The notes beneath the pieces are model-generated. The model had not been told where the DNA came from. It did not search any database and worked only from the letters and a program-made list of their open reading frames with translations. Positions 24,501 to 36,674 of a stretch of DNA of 64,000 bases are shown piece by piece (position 1 is the first letter of the stretch; every line of letters begins with the position of its first letter). Source of the DNA: Sipunculus nudus (lineage: Eukaryota; Annelida; Sipuncula; Golfingiida; Sipunculidae); assembly GCA_026874595.1 (NCBI GenBank), contig CM049319.1, forward strand, positions 2,628,101 to 2,692,100. Reading direction: 5' to 3'. The position numbers and the translations under genes are program-made.

Positions 24501-26005
24501 CGCAGAGCCTTATTATATGATGTACTTAATCGATCAATTGACTTATGCTTTAATAACCAGGTTTGAAACCCCTGAAAGGAACAACAAAAAGAGTGAAATA
24601 GCTTGTCCTTAACCTTGATAGAAAGCATCCGAAATTCGCCGTTAAGGTGATAAAGCTTGCAGAAAATTTGACTCTTTTACTGAAGACGTCATTGTTATCT
24701 GACAAGTTCCAAGTTACTGTATATCTTAATTACTGTACATTATCCTGCCATTCTAGCTTTGCTTACGTAGGTTATTCTCTTGTCTTTGGCAGTTTCTCAA
24801 TATTCTGTGATATTCTGCACGGGTTCTGCGTCTAATAACAGCCACATGTCCTGTATTTACCATTCTGTATCCATAGCCAGTGCCAGAACAAGGACTGTTC
24901 TTTAATTGGTTTTACCGTGGTAGCTACTTGATACTTGCATCTACCAACTTATAACTTTTGATTAATAAAATAATTGTTGAATATTGGTCTCCTGACCTGA
25001 TTAGGATAATGTCGCACCTCAATAATGTTTTATTTTTTTATTGGTTTTCAAGTTTGACTGTTATATTTTATATTTCATGCAATATTTCAAAGGCGCTATG
25101 GGGATCCACCTCTGATCAATAACTCATGTGCATCTCATGAATCTCCTCGATTTATATAGAAAATACTCTTATGCGTTGTGGTCAACCTTTTAAAGAAAAG
25201 CTCCATGCCCACAATAAATGTGCCTTAACCACTGGCTATAAGTGGATAATAATACAGTTAACCCCTGCTACAGCGGACAGTCAGGCGACATTATGGCTTA
25301 CCCGTTGTAGTGAGGTATCCTCCTAAGGGTTTATAGACGCTGCAGAAAAAAACATTTGACCTTTATAAACTATAGGTGATCCCCTGGAGCTTTTATAAAA
25401 AAAAAAGACCAGAAAACGCGTATATTACGGCACACAGACTGCATTTTTAGTTTATATAAACGTGTTTATAATATGTGGGGGCCCGCCAAAATAATCAAAA
25501 CAAATTCAACAAGGGCATCTGGTGGCGAGTCAGATAACCCACAGCTTTGCTAGTGGCGTTTTGCAACAAGCGACCTTTCTACCTCAGCATTTTTGCAACT
25601 TAAATTACCACCTTGGGTTACATACTTTTTTTTCCGTTTGTCAACATATTTGTGTTTACAAACACATTGTTGATAAACAAGTTCATACATCCTCCACGGA
25701 GGCCTTATAAGAAATTTTCATTACGAGAATTACCCTAAGTTAAAGTTAAGTTTAACAAATCTCGTCATTTCTGTCAATATTCTTCGCGAAATATCCTTTT
25801 TCGGTCTCACCGGGTTTTGTCAAGAAATATTAGACCAATATAAAAAAATTGTAATTAAATGTAAACAATTCATTTGTACGGACAAGTCCACGACTTTGCT
25901 ATGAATGTATGATTTTGGGCTATGACTGGCCACGTCACCTAAACGGGTTAATTAAAATCGTGATTGGCCACCTTAGGTATATAACCTATATGCCCTGCTC
26001 CCGGG
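21503..26005. other. Intergenic with degenerate repeats; no gene
   Basis: The first ~430 bp match the receptor flank in copy B (48117-48480). The rest holds a GTAC-rich patch at about 22480-22590, a tandem array at 22620-23260 and AT-rich DNA. No ORF resembles a known protein. Confidence 0.5.
22620..23260. repeat. Degenerate tandem repeat, ~200 bp unit
   Basis: Several imperfect units share the order: CGATATCTC or CGATTTTTC, AAA.TTTTAC, GATCTACTT, TAGTAGCAGGTGCATCTT, GTCTCCAG.GCTGATTAG, CACACTTGAATGATTTTT. A further CGATATCTCAAAAACTTACT near 24039 is a distant member. Confidence 0.65.
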
Positions 26006-26009
26006 CAGG

Positions 26010-27300
26010 GTTAGGTGTTATCAGTAGAAAACTTTTCACCTCAAGTGGTTTTTATCCTCGGTCCTAGGCTCATTGTAGTGTAGCCCGAAATCAGGTTGAC
26101 AAATTCACGTTAGGTCACAAGCAGCGGCTGTACACTGCTGTCGTTCTATATATCCTTTGTGTATACACATTGTACAAGTTTTAAAACGGTGAAGCTGAAC
26201 GTCTAGATGTTTAAAAGATGAACGTCTATTTTTTTATTTTAAGATGAACCTCATAATGTTTAAATTCTGAACGCCAAGGGGTTTAAAAGCTGAAAATCGA
26301 AGTGTTTAAAAGCTAAGCACATAGTTACATATTAGTCCATTTAAGATATCTGGCCTTTGGAATTTGTAGAAGAATCTATATATAGTTGTATTTTAAGATT
26401 TCAATAGTAAAATGTAAAATAGGTTTAAGCACAGCTCACTAAAAATGATGTGACCTATCACTTAGTGCCTTCCTTTTTTCGGCTAGACGTCTGGTCCTCT
26501 CTGATTAAGGCCCATGTCATTACCGTATTCCAAATCAAGATATGTCCTTAAAAGGGTAAAAAGGTTAATTTCTCAGGCATTTTTCACAAAGCAGAGGTGA
26601 GTGGATGATTTTTATTTACCTTTTTATGAAAGGTTTTAGAAGAATCCATGTGATCAGGGATTACATGATAATACCATAATTATGATCAAAAGGGAAAAGT
26701 TTGTTACAGAGGTGTTATACATGTAATAGGTGATAATCACATACAAAATATACTACAGATGCTTGCACGGTTTTTTGAGATAATACGTGAAGGAAATCCG
26801 GGATGGCTGATATCTGACGGTTATGGAATCAGATAAGGCACATTTTCCGATAGGTCTTAATTTACAGCAATATTTATCATGGACATTTTTGAGTTTCAGA
26901 ACTATCTTAATCGATAGCGTTCATCACCTCATCTTTAGCGAAAATCTCACAGCAGTCACGACAAGCGAAACATGTTTTTTTTTTTTATAAAGACATCTTC
27001 ATGCATTTCTACATGCTTGTGATGAGTAGGCCTCACCTCACTCTGCTGCTGAAAGTCAAAATTTAAAATGAGGTTATTGGGAAGTCTTTATATATAATTA
27101 CGGTAATCCTGCTTCTCAATCGCCATCTTGTGTTCATTAAGGAAAAGCAATACGGTGAGAGAGTGGACAGCAAACTCACCCTTCAAGTTCAAATCCGTTT
27201 CAATTTTAAACACTAAGATGCTATTACCTATTTACTATTACTTTTGACATATTGTAATTTCAAAGTATTTAAAAGGATACCACAGTGACGATGCGTTTCT
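26010..27300. other. Non-coding block duplicated at 50.7-53.7 kb
   Basis: Matches 50710-51500 and 52995-53690 (for example TAGCCCGAAATCAGGTTGAC against TGAGCCGAAATCAGGATGAC; AATAGGTGATAATCACAT in both). Contains a short degenerate array at 26180-26330 of a ~22-bp unit (GCTGAACGTCTAGATGTTTA) that is longer in copy B. No gene. Confidence 0.65.
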
Positions 27301-27899
27301 TTCAGGTAAATATATAACACAATTTTCACTGGATGATTAAGTATTTTATCTTTGTTAAGTTAACACGAAAAATAGCTCATTCCCTTTAAAATAAATCTGT
27401 ACCTGCCAATATATTGCCTTGAAATCGTTTGCTTACTCCTGTAAACGAGTGTTAAAAACAGTGGACCGGGTGCGATCGCAGGTGTCAACATAAACACCGT
27501 GTGCAGCAAGAAGCCACAGCACGTGTCAATCAGGAGATGACCTGACTGACTTGGCCAAAAAAAAATATAATACATTGTTCCCGCTGGCTGAAACGGCGCG
27601 TATTGCTCCTTTTATTCAGACCTCCGGTCATGCGGTGTTGTTATGGTAAACACGCACATATGGTGTTTACCAACACGCAAAGCCATAACAAGGTGTTAAA
27701 CAGCCGTATGCGAGGAAATGAGACTGTATGCTGGGATGGTTCTGCTGGGAAACTTTTGTATGAAGCAAAACTGAACTGATAATGTGAAAGAAAAAGCATA
27801 ATATTGCTCCTGATTATGACCCTTTAATTATTGTCATGTCATTCTCCTGGCGGAATTTCTTTGAAAAAAAAGTTTCATCTGCATTTTTATTAATACGAA

Positions 27900-27901
<2 letters not shown>

Positions 27902-27950
<49 letters not shown>
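27902..27950. repeat. (CT)n microsatellite
   Basis: About 24 CT dinucleotides. Confidence 0.95.
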
Positions 27951-27955
<5 letters not shown>

Positions 27956-28695
27956 TATATATATGTATATATGCTTGCGTTTAAATATATATATAAATGT
28001 GTGTGTGTGTGTTTAAGTACAAATAAATAAACTAGTCTGTCTTAAAGGTATCCCTCATTTTGTACCTTACACAAACTGACACTATAACACTCACACTAAA
28101 CGTTAACACAAATGCTATACGTTTAATATCCAAATAGGTAACATCTGCTTTTAAACATGTGTGTGTTTTAAATGACTAGCCATCCAACCTGATTTCGATT
28201 TACCAAATACACCTTTACACGGATGATTGATTTTGCATTTTTGGTTGATTTACATATATTGCAGCCACAAGTGGTTTACCTGAGTCTGTTTATATGACGG
28301 GATCTAGAGCGTAGACAGGATAAAATATTTCCATAATAATTTGTACACTGGACAAAATAAATGCCCATACGAATTGCCATCATAAAAGCTTCAGATAATG
28401 TGACATACCTCGACACGCTTTACTAATCAGTACCGGGAAGAAATAAAATTCCAGATTATGAAGCCTCATATTATATCAAATTAACTTTTCATGTTTACAT
28501 CATATCGCTGTGGTAAAATGTCATATATCATATTAATTCTAACCAGAAATTAATTAACCTGTGTACGTGTCTGAATGTACATATATAAGAAAGTTATAGC
28601 TCACAGGTAGATTATAACGTATGATTATTGTAAAAGTGACTATAAAACATACATAGATACAATGATCTATACACTAGGTGAGTGAATATATTATT

Positions 28696-28699
<4 letters not shown>

Positions 28700-28747
<48 letters not shown>
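28700..28747. repeat. (AT)n microsatellite
   Basis: AT dinucleotide run followed by a GT-rich tract; copy B keeps a shorter AT/GT tract near 63620-63655. Confidence 0.9.
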
Positions 28748-28757
<10 letters not shown>

Positions 28758-28869
28758 TTGTGTGTGGGTGGGTGGGTGTATGCCTGCGAAGCAAACAAGC
28801 TGTATTCAGTACCAGCATCAACGCTCTAGCCTGTTTTTCTGAAAAATATTTTCCAAAGCTTGGCAAAAA

Positions 28870-28953
28870 AAAATAGCCAAAATCTGACCCTTCAAGGAAT
28901 AACCCCCCCCCCCCCCCCCCGTCCTTTTCAAAATCCTGGATGCGCCCCTGCAC
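28870..28953 (-). mobile_element. hAT-like transposon terminus remnant (copy A)
   Basis: On the minus strand the block starts CAGGGGCGCATCCAGGATTT and runs into a G-rich stretch, matching the familiar CAGGGGCGGATCCAGGATTTT ends of hAT-type elements. A matching end lies at 63774-63810 in copy B. The opposite terminus was not found, so size is unknown. Confidence 0.5.
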
Positions 28954-29499
28954 AACAATCAAGTACACGATTTACCGACTTATAAGGTCAGGAATAAATG
29001 GAAGGCCTAAACCTCAAAAGTTGGTTTGAGACACCGATTGGACAGCAGTGAACCGACTGCTCTTTGTATTCATAGTCCATTTTTATTCTTTTGTTTGAAA
29101 AATTTATAAACACTGAGAAGATCAAATTTTTAATTTCACATATGTCGAAATAGCTTTACGTTACATAGATTAAGATGCACCTGGGCTATCCAGTGCAGTC
29201 CAGTACAGGTATAGTAGGAACATCATCGTGTGTTGAATGGAATGTTTTCCCAGCAATTCATTGTAATTCATAACACATTTTTTGTCATTGTTAAAGTCTA
29301 GACACTTATTAGGAGGCGAGCAGCAGTAATGCGGGTCATGGACCACCACGTGAAATGCTGTTTAGCCAGATCTAAGCTGATTAGCACGGAAATAAGATAT
29401 CAAAGTTTGCTTGATAAATACTTCAACAATATTTTCAGAACGATAAATAATCAATATGTTTTTTATAATCTTAGGGTCGGATTCGGTCCCTGTTTCTTT

Positions 29500-30207
29500 T
29501 GTTACCGATGCTCTTTTTATTGTGTGACACCCTCGCCGGGCCGTTTGTTACATTCGCAGTTTAATCCGTACTGGTTGAACTCTTGTTGTCATGCTGGCTT
29601 GGGGCGAGCTCACGTGAACACCATGGTGTGTAGAGGCAGGGCGATGTTTTTCTAGATGATTCCTGTAGCGCGTGTTTACTGTGTTGTGTAAGATCTTTTG
29701 GACTGTTCGAGAAGTAGAAAATTTTCGGCTTGAGGTGAAGAGTATATAAAGGGGCTGGGTTTTAGAGCCGAGAGGGCAGCAGAGAAGATTTCCAGCGGAC
29801 GCAGAAGCGTGTGTCAGTTTCTGGGACCTTATCCGACGAGTGCGGCAATTATAGCTTTTCTTTTCTGCTTCAGTTTACTTTCTGGATTGTTACAAGAGCT
29901 TTACACTGGACTGTCATTCTCCGAGAGTATACATTTAAAGAACATATCGTTGTGACGTTGGTGGTATCCAAGTACTCTGCACTTTGTGTATTTTACTGTA
30001 TAATTGTATTGATTTAGTGTATTGTAATGTTAGGGTTGTTTTAAGAATAAATTATGGTTATTTGTTAACAAAAAACCACTGACTTCTTTATTCATTCCCC
30101 TAGACATTTCACGCAGCCAAGTGTTACAGAATCTGATTTTTTTATCTCCATTGCAAAATGTGTGTTCATCGGGCATACGTGATCTGTTTATATTAGGTTC
30201 CGTAACA
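29500..30207 (+). mobile_element. Solo LTR (copy A side)
   Basis: Starts TGTTAC and ends GTAACA, a 6-bp inverted terminal pair of TG...CA form, and is about 708 bp long. Inside are a TATA box (TATATAA at 29743) and AATAAA at 30046, the U3-R-U5 layout of a retroelement LTR. It aligns over most of its length with 52205-52992, and the flanks of the two do not align, so the ends are set by comparison. Flanking bases CTTT and CTTA may be a damaged 4-bp target duplication. No internal coding region adjoins it. Gypsy-type is a guess. The ~68-codon ORF inside is not supported as a gene. Confidence 0.72.
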
Positions 30208-31592
30208 CTTAACAGATGATTGTTATATAAGCTGCCCTAAAGTCATAAGGGAAATAACAGGTTCTCAGAGAAAGGGTAAAACGTGCGTTAAGGATCATTA
30301 AATAACAGTTGTGTAATCTTAATGATGTGTTGTTCTTTCATCCAAGACCGTGAATATATATATATATGAAACGATAAAAAACGCAGCAAAGATTGCAACT
30401 CGTAATTTTATTCAAAACATTGGATTTTCGTATATATATATAAATAAAAATGGTAAAAAATGGTAAAAAAAAACTGTTAATATTATTAAATTACTGGCTA
30501 TAACGGACATATTATTTAAGTCCCTTGAAATTTCCCTATTTATTATGTATAGGTTCAGCCTCTCTAAGGCGGACACCTCCTTGATGCAGACTACGGACAG
30601 TTAATTTTAACCAGAGCCCATGTTTTCAGTGTCAACGAACCTGACAAATACGAACACGAATTGCACGTTTACTAATCAATTAGCCTGCGCGGTCCGCGAA
30701 ATGCTTTGACCTCCCATCCGCGGAAAGTACAAACAGAGGTCATTTATGTTGACCACTGAATATATCCCCCTTAATTATGGCTTATTACTCAACTGATACG
30801 TAAACTTGCTCATGTGGTGTGTAGAACAATTTTAGCCCAGAAGAGTTAACTTTACCCTTGTTGTCTTTCCCTGCCGTCTTAAGAACGACTTCCCGACACT
30901 CGCGAGTACAAGCGAATGCGGTTCGAATCGTGTAGTTTCGTTTCTCGTTTATAAGAGATTAAAATTCATTCCTTACAGGTTTAAACTTAACTTGAAACTT
31001 TCCCGATATTTCTTTGTTAATGTAGTTTACCAAATAAATAGTGGACGATTCCATATGTACATCGCGCACAATGGGAGCAATGTTATGACCAAGTTACCGA
31101 AGATTCGGAAGCACCGATTGCCTCGATAGACAGGGGTCATGGGACCCGAAAAGCAACGGTTACTTCAGTCGAGTAAATTTGTGCCTGAAAAGGAAATTAT
31201 TAGAAGGTAATACGGCCAGTCATGACAAAGAGGATGTTTGTTTGCCTTCGGAAGCCATGCGCCACCTGCTTTATATCCATGATCTAGAACCAAGTTTTCA
31301 TTCCAAAAAGGAGAATGCGTTCCCCCTCCGAAGGAACACCTCTGTTTAGCAACCCCTTTTCGAAAGATGGGTAAATCGGGTTACCGCCAAATACAGCCGA
31401 ATCCTGATTTCAGTTAACCTTCGATTAGACGTCTACGTGTGATCCGTTTGTGTAACCATGTTTACATTTTCTTGTTTTCTTTGAGTATTAAAATGATTTA
31501 TTAAATATATCTAATATATACATGATATGGAACACATTGCTATTAAGAACAAAATGTGTCCCTTGACTGTCCTGATCAGACAGGTTTCATTG

Positions 31593-31639
<47 letters not shown>

Positions 31640-32435
31640 TTATAGGATTATAATTATAAAATGTGACGCTAGCGTATTGACAAATATACAAAAAAAATAC
31701 AAAAATATATGACTTTGCAGATTACACAGATGAACACAGGGCATGATCAACTTTCAATTTACTTGAAAAAGTCATACAAGTAACCTTCGTCTTTTTCAAT
31801 CCTATATAACTGTAATATGCTATATGCAGAGACACAATAATAACATATAAACACAATACCCTGTCAGCGAGATCAATAAAATGAAGCAATTCCTAACATA
31901 AATATCAGTTGACCATCCAGTAAAACAGTTTTTCAGATGTTGTTTTAAATCATTTACATTATACACATCGTATTCGAAAACAAAGAAAAAATAAAGAAAA
32001 AACCTCGGTGGTCTCTCTGGGTTAACATAAACATGGAGTATATTTCATCTCGTGAATGTCTGAGCAATGTGGAACCCGTAATTTAAAGTATTGTAATCTT
32101 AATTCTAAAAAGAAATGGATATAATCAGAAAATACGTTTCCCTTCCAACCTCGTGACATGTAACGGCGAACAAAGACACTGTATGTTCAAGATGTTACAT
32201 CTTTGTAAAGAGTTCCTGTCAGAATCACTGGCTTGAATCACGTGACAGAACCACCGTCACTGGATTATGTGATCAGTACACAAAGATCGGAGACGATCGC
32301 CTGGCAGTGCGTTGAAATGGTGTATTGTTTGAGCAATGTAACGTCCGATACTTCCTCACGTACATGACATATGTTCAGTTTTTCATTAAATAAATGCATA
32401 TCACAGACTTGTTGTAAAAGCTCCTGGGCAGTTTC
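30208..32435. other. Inter-copy spacer and 3' flank of ARL copy B
   Basis: 30395-30420 resembles 6186-6213 (CGTAATTTTATTCAAA..ATTGGATTTTCG). From about 31745 on the sequence follows 6360-7165 of copy A up to the GTPase stop codon. Between them (about 30.43-31.74 kb) lies DNA not seen in copy A. No gene seen. Confidence 0.5.
31598..31640. repeat. (AT)n microsatellite
   Basis: AT-rich dinucleotide tract with CATATATA interruptions. Confidence 0.85.
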
Positions 32436-32676
32436 TCACCAGTACTTGTTCTTCTGAAAGTTTTTGACCAGCCTGGCCAGAGCGTCCATTGATTCGTACA
32501 CGCCTTCACCGTTAGAGGCGCACGTGCCCTGCACGTGCCAGGGGTGACCCACGAGTTTACGAAGATTAAGTCTATCTAATATCTCTGACGGCTTGACTGC
32601 ACCTGTAGAGAGGAGAAAATTTGTATAAAAATTATGCGACCTGAATGAAAGGAATAAAATATTTTGTTATTATTTT

Positions 32677-32720
<44 letters not shown>

Positions 32721-32725
32721 TAATA

Positions 32726-32774
<49 letters not shown>

Positions 32775-33935
32775 ATAATATTAAAGGAAACTATACGACT
32801 TTATATAAGAATAAGAAAACAAATTAAAAGTACGAATAAAAAAAATCAAGAATAGTTTTTTAATAATAGTTATCGTTACTAGAATGTTTTGCAAATATAA
32901 ACTTCAAGCAATAGATATTTTGAATAGCCTCTTCATTATAACATGTCACATATAAATTTTCTAATTGACAACTCTTGCAAAAAGGCAAGCCTAGGGCCCA
33001 TGCTCGAGGATATACTTTGAACAATCAGACTTGGTGGAGGTATGCGCTCTCTCGAGACCAATGTAACTAATCTTAACTGTAAATGTACTCACCAGGGAGA
33101 TCTTGCTTGTTTGCCATGACAACCACCGGAACCCCCCTCATGTCGTCTGCTTCTAAAACACCGAACAACTCGTCTCTCGCTTCGGTAAGTCTCGCGTGAT
33201 CTGAGCTGTCCACCACGAACACGAGACCTTGTGAGTTTTGGTAGTAGTGCCGCCAGAGGGCGCGGATTTTCTCCTGTCCGCCGACATCCCACACTGTAAA
33301 GCTGACCCCCTTGGTCGGGGTCACCGTCTCCACGTTAAAGCCGATAGTCGGAATGGTGGAAATGGACTCGTTCAATTTGATCTTGTACAGAACTGTTGTC
33401 TTGCCTGAAATCAAACAAAAAAAGAACATAGGTCTCACATCTTTGGATGCATACCTTCTTACAATTTAAAGGAATCATATAACTGTAATTAAGTTAGCAT
33501 CTCATTGTATTAAAATTGATTTTTTTATGACTCTTAAAGGATAACAAAGCGATATTAATAAATATCACTTTTATTACTCACCAACAAACCAAACGACTTA
33601 AAGCCACACAATAAAAATAAATATAATTTTGCTGTAATAATTTTCATAAGTAAACTTTGTTATTATTTAAGGGGATTCTACCGGTATTATAACTAGCAAG
33701 TTTATTCATTGATTTCAATGATTCAATAAAGTTAGCAATACGATCGATATAAAATATCGATATAGATATTTTTTTCTCAAAGGCCGGATAAAGGCAAAAA
33801 ATAATTATAATAAAAAGCAATAATTATTAAATAGAACAAACCTGCTGCATCCAGTCCCAGCATGAGCACCCTGGCCGGCTCTCCTGTCGAAAAACTTTCC
33901 AAAGCTCGAGCAATTTTAGCGAGTAAAAGACCCAT
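32436..33935 (-). CDS. ARF/ARL-family small GTPase (copy B)
   Basis: Paralogue of the gene at 7168-8639. Exons 33935-33842, 33404-33093 and 32602-32436 have exactly the same lengths (94, 312 and 167 bp) and phases and give 190 residues. Exons 1 and 2 appear to encode the same protein as copy A, with only silent base changes. Exon 3 differs at several residues ([12 protein letters not shown] for [21 protein letters not shown] for KDFQKNKHW). All G motifs (GLDAAGKT, DVGGQ, NKQD, TCAS) are intact. The introns have diverged much more than the exons, which suggests selection has kept both copies. The 5' flank is conserved as well. Part of exon 1 and this flank are duplicated again at 36607 onward. 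Confidence 0.92.
32679..32768. repeat. (ATA)n/(TTA)n repeat in ARL intron 2 (copy B)
   Basis: AAT repeats run into ATT repeats, making a self-complementary tract at the same intron position as in copy A. Confidence 0.9.
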
Positions 33936-35749
33936 GTCTGACTGACAATAATGTCGGCGAATTAGTAACTCCAATATCCAGTTGCGTTATTTGGTAATTA
34001 GGAATTAGTTTCTTCCTTTTCACCAATATATATCTTCTTGTCAGTTGTTTTATAATATTATTAGGTTCTACAGGAAAAACACGTTCAGCTTCTGAGACAT
34101 ATGAAGGTGAACTGACAGGTTGTTGGGCTAGCCGGGTATTTATAAACATTGTTTGGACCATGTTTAAACCTCCACGTGTCCCAGGCCAGCGTTAGTTTAC
34201 ATTACGACGACATGACGGTCCGTGCCGAGAGCTCCACGCTGGAATCGATGACGCATTTGGGTACTGGGAAATCCCCGTTTATGTTTGTAGCGCCATCTGT
34301 CGGTTTCATTTTACATCACTTCTCGCTCAGGTCTGTGCACGTGGAGATGCCGGTGTATCCTAAGGGGGGGGGGGGGCTTATGGCACACTCATTAAGTTAA
34401 GTGGATGCGGCCCCTACTACCATGGCATCACCAGCTAATAATTAGTTAATATCATTATCAAAGGCATCAAGATATTGTTCTCGCCATCGTCTTACTTGGA
34501 TACTTCCCGTCCCGTCGGGTCAGACCGCCTTGACTTGCATGGCTACTCGTCTCTAAACATGAATGTTGAGATGGTAAACATCAGGAAACGGTGCAATAAG
34601 ACTAAAAAGTTACTGTGTGGGTAGTTTAAAACATTTTCTTAATAAACATTTATTCTGACTTCAATTTGATTTTTCAGAATTATTGATTGATAATCTTTAT
34701 TCCTCCGAATTCGAAGTGTTCAATCAATTTGAGTTGAAAAGAAAAGAAAAATAATGCAACATGCAACATCATTGGAAATACTAAATAGCTATACAGAGGG
34801 TCATATTGTTCTAGTTAGTTATGCAAAGCAGATACAGAGTTAGTGAAATAATGCTTTTAAACCCAAACGCATGATTCCGGTAATAATTGATCAAGGAAAT
34901 ATTTTATACCTTGGCCTAACATAGCACGTGTGTACATAAAAACATATGGTCATAATAAGATAAACGATTTGTTTGTTTTCCAAGGATAAATTGTACAAGT
35001 TCATAATTGTCAAGACTGTGCAGCGAATAATTCCGTTCATTCATAAGACAAGTACAATTTGTACACAGTGACAGGGCATATTGTTCTATTTCTCAGATTG
35101 TTTTGGTCGGTAAAACGGGGTGTGTGTCCCCATTCCTCGCCCCTTAAATCCGCCCCTGTCGACGCCTCTCACGCTGGCATTTATCTCAATGAGTGGGTCA
35201 ACGCTCTCACCGTATTGATAAGAAGTGAGTAAAGCGTTTCTAATTAATTTTGTAAGCGGGATTGGTAACTCATAACGACCATAATTGAATTAATGGTATA
35301 CACAAAGAGCGATCGATAAAACAAACTTAGACTTAGACTTACATCTGAACCTAGTAAGTTAATTATTCGCGTTTTTATATTCGCCGATGACTGTGGATAC
35401 ATCAAAACTCGTGTGTTCAGGTATTTGGAATTGGCATTCTTTTTTATATTTAAACATATTCAGGTGTCAGACCTCAACCGTGACATTGTGTTTTATTAGT
35501 ATGAACAGTGCGTGATATTCATACAACATTTCTGAACTTGTACGAGCCTATGTGTACTGTTCAGTGTAAACTGTAACGCTACACAACAACACGGTATCTA
35601 GCTTCTACGTACAGTACCGCTAATTGTCTGGTGGCTTAATTTACTGACCATCCACTTCTACCCGGATAATCTTTGCTTTATGTATCGTTTCTTTTCAATG
35701 AAGGTCAAGAAAGGATGCAATGACATATACGCATCCACAGAGGTTTTTT

Positions 35750-35980
35750 GGTTGGTATATGTTATCTGCCATCCTTAGTGACTAGTATGTATACTTTAAA
35801 GGAAATAAGCGTATATTACGAAGTTCTAATTTCTAATAATGGTAAGCTGTATCTATATATATAACAAAGCGATATTTTGGTTGGTATATGTTATCTGCCA
35901 TCCTTAGTGACTAGTATGTATACTTTAAAGGAAATAAGCGTATATTACGAAGTTCTAATTTCTAATAATGGTAAGCTGTA

Positions 35981-36007
<27 letters not shown>
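35750..36007. repeat. 129-bp tandem duplication inside unit 1
   Basis: The block starting GGTTGGTATATGTTATCTGC at 35750 recurs at 35879, and the second copy runs into (AT)n. Unit 2 has one copy, near 38498-38610. Confidence 0.9.
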
Positions 36008-36018
<11 letters not shown>

Positions 36019-36218
36019 GTTCTGAAAAAGAAAGAAAAGTTCTTTAATAAGCCACCCCGAAACATACCAGGGCACAATAAGACGATGAAACGTGGCATAT
36101 ATTGTGAGTCTATTACAGATAAACACGTAAAACGTAGTTGTTTTTTGTCTCATATATTCTGTACTTGAGAAGGTGACAGAGATACACCCCCCCCCCCCCC
36201 CTAATCTCCCAGACTCAC

Positions 36219-36606
36219 TAAAGCCTCGGGGATACGGTCGCCGCACGGCGGGTTTTTTCGGGCTATTCCGTGCGGTTGACGTACGGCAACCGTGCGTTTT
36301 TTCGAAGGCCGCAGGTACTCCGCAACGAGCGTAAGTGACATTAGCGCGTGCGCTTTAGTTGATGCGGCCGCAGCCGTGCGTCAGGCAGCCACCTACGGGC
36401 TCCGTACGGGCACCGTTCAGTAGACGTATGGATGTCGTCGTAGGATGCCCGTGCGATTTTTAATGCCTACTCGGCTACCCGAGAGACGAACGGTGTACCT
36501 GCGGCTGTCGTAAGGGGTCTTTGCGGCTTCCGCAAGCTAGGTTACCTTGCGGCGTCCGTAAGGTAAGCTTACTTTACCGTGCGAAGGCCGTGGGAATGAT
36601 GAAGAT
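36219..36606. mobile_element. Foldback MITE, truncated copy
   Basis: Left part of the element described at 38823-39267, cut off by the duplication joint. Its terminus lacks the TCACAACC bases, and its right terminus is absent. Confidence 0.75.
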
Positions 36607-36674
36607 ACCCTGGCCGGCTCTCCTGTCGAAAAACTTTCCAAAGCTCGAGCAATTTTAGCGAGTAAAAGACCCAT
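36537..36674 (-). pseudogene. Truncated ARL exon 1 fused to MITE sequence
   Basis: The inner duplication copied the first 23 codons of the GTPase ([15 protein letters not shown] and onward to ARV), with its start codon and upstream flank, but not the P-loop. At the joint the frame runs on into the foldback MITE for 22 more codons and stops at TAG 36537-36539, giving a 45-residue chimaeric ORF. It cannot bind GTP. Since the copied 5' flank is nearly identical to that of the active copy, transcription is possible but unproven. Confidence 0.75.

Larger units (their letters stand above)
6170..29110. repeat. Segmental duplication, copy A
   Basis: First member of a large direct duplication. Blocks that match copy B in the same order and orientation: 6360-8640, 8640-9233 plus 10741-13500, the oxidoreductase exons 13379-17817, the receptor 19124-21502 with its upstream flank to ~21930, 26010-27200 and 28200-29110. 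Homology is clearest in exons and weaker but readable between genes. A short shared block at ~6186-6213 and ~30395-30420 may mark the left edge. Copy A keeps three open genes and lacks the 53.8-63.2 kb segment. Confidence 0.85.
33868..36606. repeat. Inner tandem duplication, unit 1 (~2.7 kb)
   Basis: Nearly identical to 36607-39209. It starts inside exon 1 of the GTPase at ACCCTGGCCGGCTC and ends inside a foldback MITE. The 6-bp word ACCCTG lies at its start (33868), at the joint (36607) and at the end of unit 2 (39210), so the joint is a microhomology. Unit 1 has an extra 129-bp repeat and an 8-bp loss in the MITE terminus relative to unit 2. Confidence 0.93.

Noticed and set aside
28612-28968. 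118-codon ORF on - with GRIQDFEKDGGGG
   Set aside because: Known type of spurious translation of a hAT-like terminus, a G run and (AT)n.
29811-30017. 68-codon ORF as a gene
   Set aside because: Lies entirely in the solo LTR, and the related LTR at 52205 does not preserve the frame.
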